Assembly: GCA_000431775.1 (NCBI GenBank)
Contig: FR888227.1
Location: 16,049 to 26,163, forward strand
Direction: 5' to 3'
Length of the DNA: 10,115 nt
Origin: Clostridium sp. CAG:413
Lineage (GTDB): Bacteria; Bacillota; Clostridia; Oscillospirales; Acutalibacteraceae
Shown one piece after another: positions 6,352 through 10,115 of the stretch. The position numbers and the translations under genes are program-made. The notes beneath the pieces were generated by a model, which saw only the letters and a list, made by a program, of their open reading frames with translations, had not been told where the DNA came from and ran no database searches. Numbering within the stretch: the first letter of the stretch is position 1; the number at the start of each line of letters is the position of its first letter.

Positions 6352-7707
6352 ATGTATATTATCATTGTCGGTCTCGGCAAGCTCGGCTCAACTCTGACAA
6401 AGCAGCTCTCGACCGAAGGGCATGACATCGTTGTGGTCGACCCCGACAACAGCGTAGTCTCCTCGACAGTGGACGCCTACGACGTTATGGGCATTTGCGG
6501 CAACGGCGCTACCTATGAAGTGCTCAAGGAAGCAGGCGCCGCAAAGGCAAAGCTCATTATCGCCGCCACCGGCTCGGACGAGCTGAACATCCTCTGCTGC
6601 CTGTTTGCGAAGCATATGGGCACCGAGAACACCATTGCCAGAGTCCGCAACCCGGATTACGCCGGTCAGTCGCAATTCCTGAGGAACGACCTCGGGATCA
6701 GCATGACGGTCAACCCCGAGTACGAGACCGCCAACGAAATATCAAGGATAATCCGCTTCCCCTCCGCTGCGAACCTCGATTCGTTCGCCGGCGGCAGAGT
6801 GGAGATCGCAAGGGTCAGAATCCACTCGGACAACCCCCTTTGCGATATGCCGATACACGAGATACGTAAAAAGACCAAGGCCAAGGTCATCATCTGCGCC
6901 GTGCAGAGAAACGACAGCGTATTTATCCCCTCGGGCGATTTTGTGCTGCACTGCGACGACGTTATCAGCATCACCGGCACAAGAGCCGAGCTGTCCTCAT
7001 TTATGAAGCAGACCGGCGTTTATAAGCAAAAGATAAAGAATGTTATGATAGTCGGCGGCGGCAGGATAGCCTATTACCTTGCGAAGCTGCTCTCCGACAC
7101 CGGCAGAAATATCAAGCTCATCGAGCTCAAGGACGAGCGATGCCGTCACATGTCCGATATGCTCGACGATGTGACCGTGATACACGGTGACGGCACCGAC
7201 CAGGATATCCTCGAGGAGCAGTGCATTGACGGTCAGGACGCCCTCATAGCCCTCACCGGCATCGACGAGGAGAATATAATCGTCTCCATGTACGCCGAGT
7301 CAAAGGGTGTCAACAAGGTCATCACCAAGGTCAACCGCCACTCATACTCCATCCTCAACGATATAGGGCTTGAGACGGTCGTTTCACCGCAGATTGTCGC
7401 AGGTAATCTTGTCACAAGATATGTCCGCGCGCTTCACAATTCGGCGGGTAATTCACAGATACAGACCCTGTATAAGCTCGTCGGCGGCAAGGTCGAGGCG
7501 GCTGAATTCATAGTCCCCGAGGACGCGGGCTACCTCAACATTCCCTTTAAGGAGCTCGAGCTGATGCCGAACTTGCTCATCGGCTGCATAATCCGCAACG
7601 GCAAGATCATCTTCCCCGGCGGCGACGATGTGATGAAAGCCAACGACAGCGTTATCGTCGTCACGGCGGGCAGGATCATCGAGGATCTGCACGATATCTT
7701 TATGTGA
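6352..7707 (+). CDS. trkA: Trk potassium uptake regulatory protein TrkA
   Basis: TrkA is the cytoplasmic nucleotide-binding subunit that assembles under the TrkH channel and gates potassium uptake. The 451 residues are the usual length and hold two RCK units. The first begins at once with a Rossmann fold, GLGKLG (7-12) and the acidic strand end at Asp30, followed by a TrkA-C-like region around 148-218. The second has GGGRIA (235-240) and the ligand-contact acidic residue Glu258 in LIELKDE, then a second TrkA-C-like region from about 376 to 448. The ATG at 6352 gives the typical MxIIIVG start and an in-frame TGA lies at 6331-6333. The ribosome site is poor: AAAGG at 6333-6337 is 14 nt away. 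A strong promoter lies upstream and trkH follows after 21 bp, so both are made from one mRNA. Confidence 0.97.
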   Translation: MYIIIVGLGKLGSTLTKQLSTEGHDIVVVDPDNSVVSSTVDAYDVMGICGNGATYEVLKEAGAAKAKLIIAATGSDELNILCCLFAKHMGTENTIARVRNPDYAGQSQFLRNDLGISMTVNPEYETANEISRIIRFPSAANLDSFAGGRVEIARVRIHSDNPLCDMPIHEIRKKTKAKVIICAVQRNDSVFIPSGDFVLHCDDVISITGTRAELSSFMKQTGVYKQKIKNVMIVGGGRIAYYLAKLLSDTGRNIKLIELKDERCRHMSDMLDDVTVIHGDGTDQDILEEQCIDGQDALIALTGIDEENIIVSMYAESKGVNKVITKVNRHSYSILNDIGLETVVSPQIVAGNLVTRYVRALHNSAGNSQIQTLYKLVGGKVEAAEFIVPEDAGYLNIPFKELELMPNLLIGCIIRNGKIIFPGGDDVMKANDSVIVVTAGRIIEDLHDIFM

Positions 7708-7728
7708 TCGGCGGTGAGCGGTTAAATT

Positions 7729-9177
7729 ATGAATTACAGAGCAATTTCATTCAATATCGGCAGGATACTTGCCGTTGAAGCGGCGCTGCTCATCTTCCCC
7801 GCCATCGGCTCGATAATTTACAGGGACGGCACGCTTCTCTCATTCGCGATAACCATTGCCGTCCTGACCGTATGCAGCCTTGCGGCGCTCTCGGCGAAAC
7901 CCAAGAGCCGCACTCTGCACGCGCGCGACGGCTACGTTATAGTGGCGCTCTCATGGATACTTATGTCGCTTTTCGGGGCTCTGCCGTTCGTGCTCAGCGG
8001 CCATATGCCGAATCTTTTCGACGCCTTCTTTGAGACGGTCTCGGGCTTCACCACCACAGGCTCCACCTGCCTGCGTAATGTGGAGGCGCTGCCGAAGAGC
8101 CTGCTCTTCTGGCGCAGCTTCACCCACTGGATAGGCGGCATGGGCATCCTTGTCTTTGTCATCGCCATAATGCCCAAGACCGACAGCTCCTCGATGCACG
8201 TCATGCGCGCCGAGGTGCCCGGCCCGACGGTAGGCAAGCTGGTCTCAAAGCTCAGCGTCTCGGCAAGGATACTTTACGGCATCTATTGCGTGATGACTCT
8301 CATTGAGATAGTCATGCTCGCCCTCGGCGGAATGCCGCTGTTTGACAGCATAGTCAACTCCTTTGCGACGGCGGGCACAGGCGGCTTCGCGGTGCTCAAC
8401 AAAAGCATCGAGGGCTATAACAGCCTCTATGCCGAGATGGTCATAGCGGTGTTTATGGTGCTCTTCGGTGTCAACTTCAATCTCTATTATTTTATCCTTA
8501 TCAAGCAAGGCAAGCAGGCGGTTAAAAATGAGGAGCTCAGATGGTATCTCGGCATTATCGGCGGCGCGACGCTGATAATCGCGGGCGACCTTATCCTCAC
8601 CAAGCATTCCGTCGGCGAATCCTTCAGATACGCATTTTTCCAGGTCTCTTCGATAATCACAACAACGGGCTTCTCGACAACGAATTTCGACATGTGGCCC
8701 GTGCTGTCAAAGGCGGTCATTGTGCTGCTGATGTTCTGCGGCGCCTGTGCCGGCTCGACCGGCGGCGGCCTCAAGGTATCGCGTATTATAATCCTCACCA
8801 AGGGAAGCGTGCGCGAGGTCAGAAAAGCCGCCAACCCCAGGAGAGTCGAATCGGTCAAGATCGATCACCACAGTGTGGACGAATCGGTGGTCAAGAGCGT
8901 TTTCGTCTACTTTGCGGCGGAGATGTTTCTTATCGCAGTCTCTACCTTGCTGCTCTGCTTTGAAGGCAGGGATCTCGTGACGTCCTTCACCGCCGTGCTC
9001 TCGTGCGTGAGCAATGTCGGCCCCGGCCTTGAAGCGGTCGGGCCCGCAGGCAACTTTGCGGACTTCTCGGGGCTTGGCAAGCTGCTTCTCTCGTTTGATA
9101 TGCTTGCCGGCAGACTTGAACTTGTGCCGATGTTCATGCTCTTCTCCCCCCTCGCCTGGTCAAAGAAATATGCATAA
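7729..9177 (+). CDS. trkH: Trk potassium uptake channel protein TrkH
   Basis: TrkH is the inner-membrane, potassium-selective pore subunit that works with TrkA. The 482 residues are normal in length and contain the four repeated helix-loop-helix units of the SKT family. The selectivity-filter segments are visible: TTTGST (108-113), TAGTGGF (214-220), TTTGFST (311-317) and SNVGPG (428-433). The block GSTGGGLKV (342-350) matches the conserved loop in the middle of the third-unit helix that acts as a gate. FTHWIGGMGI (131-140) is another TrkH hallmark. The start at 7729 has GGTGAG (7713-7718) 10 nt upstream, a modest site. The gene lies 21 bp after trkA, so the two subunits are made together, and a strong hairpin follows the stop. 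No filter glycine is missing, so the channel looks intact. Confidence 0.97.
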   Translation: MNYRAISFNIGRILAVEAALLIFPAIGSIIYRDGTLLSFAITIAVLTVCSLAALSAKPKSRTLHARDGYVIVALSWILMSLFGALPFVLSGHMPNLFDAFFETVSGFTTTGSTCLRNVEALPKSLLFWRSFTHWIGGMGILVFVIAIMPKTDSSSMHVMRAEVPGPTVGKLVSKLSVSARILYGIYCVMTLIEIVMLALGGMPLFDSIVNSFATAGTGGFAVLNKSIEGYNSLYAEMVIAVFMVLFGVNFNLYYFILIKQGKQAVKNEELRWYLGIIGGATLIIAGDLILTKHSVGESFRYAFFQVSSIITTTGFSTTNFDMWPVLSKAVIVLLMFCGACAGSTGGGLKVSRIIILTKGSVREVRKAANPRRVESVKIDHHSVDESVVKSVFVYFAAEMFLIAVSTLLLCFEGRDLVTSFTAVLSCVSNVGPGLEAVGPAGNFADFSGLGKLLLSFDMLAGRLELVPMFMLFSPLAWSKKYA

Positions 9178-9181
9178 AGCA

Positions 9182-9208
9182 AAGCCCGATCGTTTTACGG
9201 TCGGGCTT
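9182..9208. terminator. Bidirectional hairpin terminator between trkH and the zinc-ribbon gene
   Basis: AAGCCCGATCG (9182-9192) pairs with CGGTCGGGCTT (9198-9208): 11 pairs including one G-T wobble, with a 5-nt TTTTA loop. It begins 4 nt after the trkH stop. On the + strand it is followed by GAATTATTATAT and on the - strand by TGCTTTATGCATATTTC. Neither is a perfect T run, but its place between convergent genes fits a shared terminator. Confidence 0.8.
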
Positions 9209-9224
9209 GAATTATTATATGCGG

Positions 9225-9461
9225 TTATTCTCCGTCGGCGTTTTTTGCCGCCTTTTTCGCCTTGATATTCTTGACGAACTGCGGAGTTATTTTATCGAGG
9301 GTTCTGTTTAGCTTTGCCCACTCGGCTTCGGCCTTTATTGAGTCCTCTTCAAGGCGCTTCTCCATATCGTAATACATTATATTGCAGCCGCACTCGGGGC
9401 AGTTCTGCTTGAGGTCGAATATTCCGAGCTTCCTGCCGCATTTCGGGCATTTATTCTCCAT
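9225..9461 (-). CDS. Small zinc-ribbon protein of unknown function
   Basis: This is a 78-residue basic protein. The N-terminus carries two CxxC knuckles, CPKC (Cys5, Cys8) and CPEC (Cys21, Cys24), spaced as in a rubredoxin-like zinc ribbon. From about residue 31 the chain is highly charged and probably a helix (MEKRLEEDSIKAEAEW), ending in a Lys/Ala-rich tail, KAKKAAK. No membrane segment or enzyme motif is present. The start is secure: AAAGGAG (9470-9476) lies 8 nt upstream. It sits 34 bp after the symporter gene on the same strand, with no terminator between, so it is probably the last gene of that transcript. A role in nucleic-acid or protein binding would be a guess from the ribbon and basic tail alone. 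Confidence 0.8.
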   Translation of the reverse strand: MENKCPKCGRKLGIFDLKQNCPECGCNIMYYDMEKRLEEDSIKAEAEWAKLNRTLDKITPQFVKNIKAKKAAKNADGE

Positions 9462-9469
9462 TTATATTT

Positions 9470-9476
9470 CTCCTTT
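9470..9476 (-). promoter_or_regulatory. Ribosome binding site of the zinc-ribbon gene
   Basis: On the - strand AAAGGAG lies 8 nt before the ATG at 9459-9461. This strong site supports this small frame as a real gene. Confidence 0.7.
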
Positions 9477-9495
9477 CGGGCGTTGGCTTTTTTGA

Positions 9496-10115
9496 TCAGT
9501 CGGAGGTCGAATTCTGCGACACGGCTCTTGACTTTTCCTCGCGGTGAGCCATCATCTCCTCCTGAATGGTGCGGAGCTTCTCGCCCTCGAGGTCATAGAA
9601 TTTATAAGGAATCAGTGAGAGCAGCGACACTACGGGCGGGATTATGGTTATCAGCGCCCAGAGCCAGAAGCGTGTATTGACGGTCGCGCTCTCGACAAGC
9701 TGAAGCGAATTATCCGCAAGCTCCACGGTGACAAGGCCTATAACGGGCATAATACGCGTCGCAATGGCGGTGCACAGCGAGCCGGTCAGCTTGCTGATGA
9801 AAGTCAGCAGCGAGAACGCCATGCCCTCATTTCTCTCGCCGGTTTTCCATTCCATGTAATCGACAGTGTCGCCGATCATCTTGGTGGGCACGACCATTTT
9901 AATACTTGAAATCGCACTGAAAACGAAGCCCTGGATCATCAGCAGCGGAACTATGACCATCGGCTTGCGGTAGAATTTCAAGCCGATAAGGAAAATCACC
10001 GTGGCGACCGCCGCCTTGAGCAGCGAGGTGCGGATAACTATCTGCTTTGAGGTCAGCCTGCGTTCAATCAGCGGCATAAGCGGGTAGGCTGCAAAGCCGG
10101 ATACTGCGCCTGGAA
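9496..10115 (-). CDS. GPH-family glycoside:cation symporter (5' partial)
   Basis: This is the C-terminal part, about 205 residues, of an MFS carrier of the glycoside-pentoside-hexuronide:cation symporter family (MelB/XynP type), which takes up sugars or glycosides with Na+ or H+. The frame is open to the window edge, so the ATG at 10077 is internal and the true start lies outside. The strongest evidence is the late-loop signature beginning GDTVDYMEWKTGERNEG (9821-9873 region, - strand), running into a helix with FISKLTGS; in this family the D-Y-E-TG-R-EG pattern is highly conserved. Three or four further membrane segments are visible, then a charged cytoplasmic tail with GEKLRTIQEEMMAHREEK. 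The zinc-ribbon gene follows after 34 bp. The substrate cannot be told from this part of the protein. Confidence 0.9.
   Translation of the reverse strand, partial: PGAVSGFAAYPLMPLIERRLTSKQIVIRTSLLKAAVATVIFLIGLKFYRKPMVIVPLLMIQGFVFSAISSIKMVVPTKMIGDTVDYMEWKTGERNEGMAFSLLTFISKLTGSLCTAIATRIMPVIGLVTVELADNSLQLVESATVNTRFWLWALITIIPPVVSLLSLIPYKFYDLEGEKLRTIQEEMMAHREEKSRAVSQNSTSD

Overview
The window reads as bacterial chromosome from a GC-rich member of the Clostridia, most likely a gut-type Ruminococcaceae/Oscillospiraceae relative. This is inferred from AAGGAG-type ribosome sites, TTGACA/TATAAT-like promoters, strong C/G preference at third codon positions and the gene families present; nothing here fixes the species. 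There are nine protein-coding genes packed closely together, two of them cut by the window edges. I see no tRNA, rRNA, CRISPR array, insertion sequence or phage gene.

Region 1 (1-1285, + strand): the 3' part of a MetA-family homoserine O-acyltransferase, whose specificity residue points to acetyl-CoA, coupled to a small YhcH/YjgK/YiaL-family protein. A hairpin terminator follows that overlaps the end of the convergent gene. Region 2 (1254-3660, - strand): a secreted LCAT-like alpha/beta hydrolase with its own promoter, a strong intergenic hairpin, then a polytopic membrane protein resembling DUF975. Region 3 (3653-6250): a divergent promoter pair, then + strand genes for a metallophosphoesterase with a C-terminal hydrophobic tail and an MFS transporter, 34 bp apart and probably co-transcribed. 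Region 4 (6265-9208, + strand): a near-consensus promoter drives trkA-trkH, the regulatory and pore subunits of a Trk/Ktr-type potassium uptake system, closed by a hairpin terminator. Region 5 (9225-10115, - strand): the 3' end of a GPH-family sugar:cation symporter followed by a 78-residue zinc-ribbon protein.

The best-understood unit is trkA-trkH, a complete two-gene potassium uptake operon. The metA fragment belongs to methionine synthesis. The hydrolase, phosphoesterase and two carriers suggest handling of external lipids or phosphoesters and sugars, but no shared pathway can be proved from the sequence. I did not find a convincing undescribed multi-gene system. The points most worth checking are the hydrolase active site, the tail-anchored phosphoesterase, the acetyl-type MetA residue and the zinc-ribbon/symporter pair.
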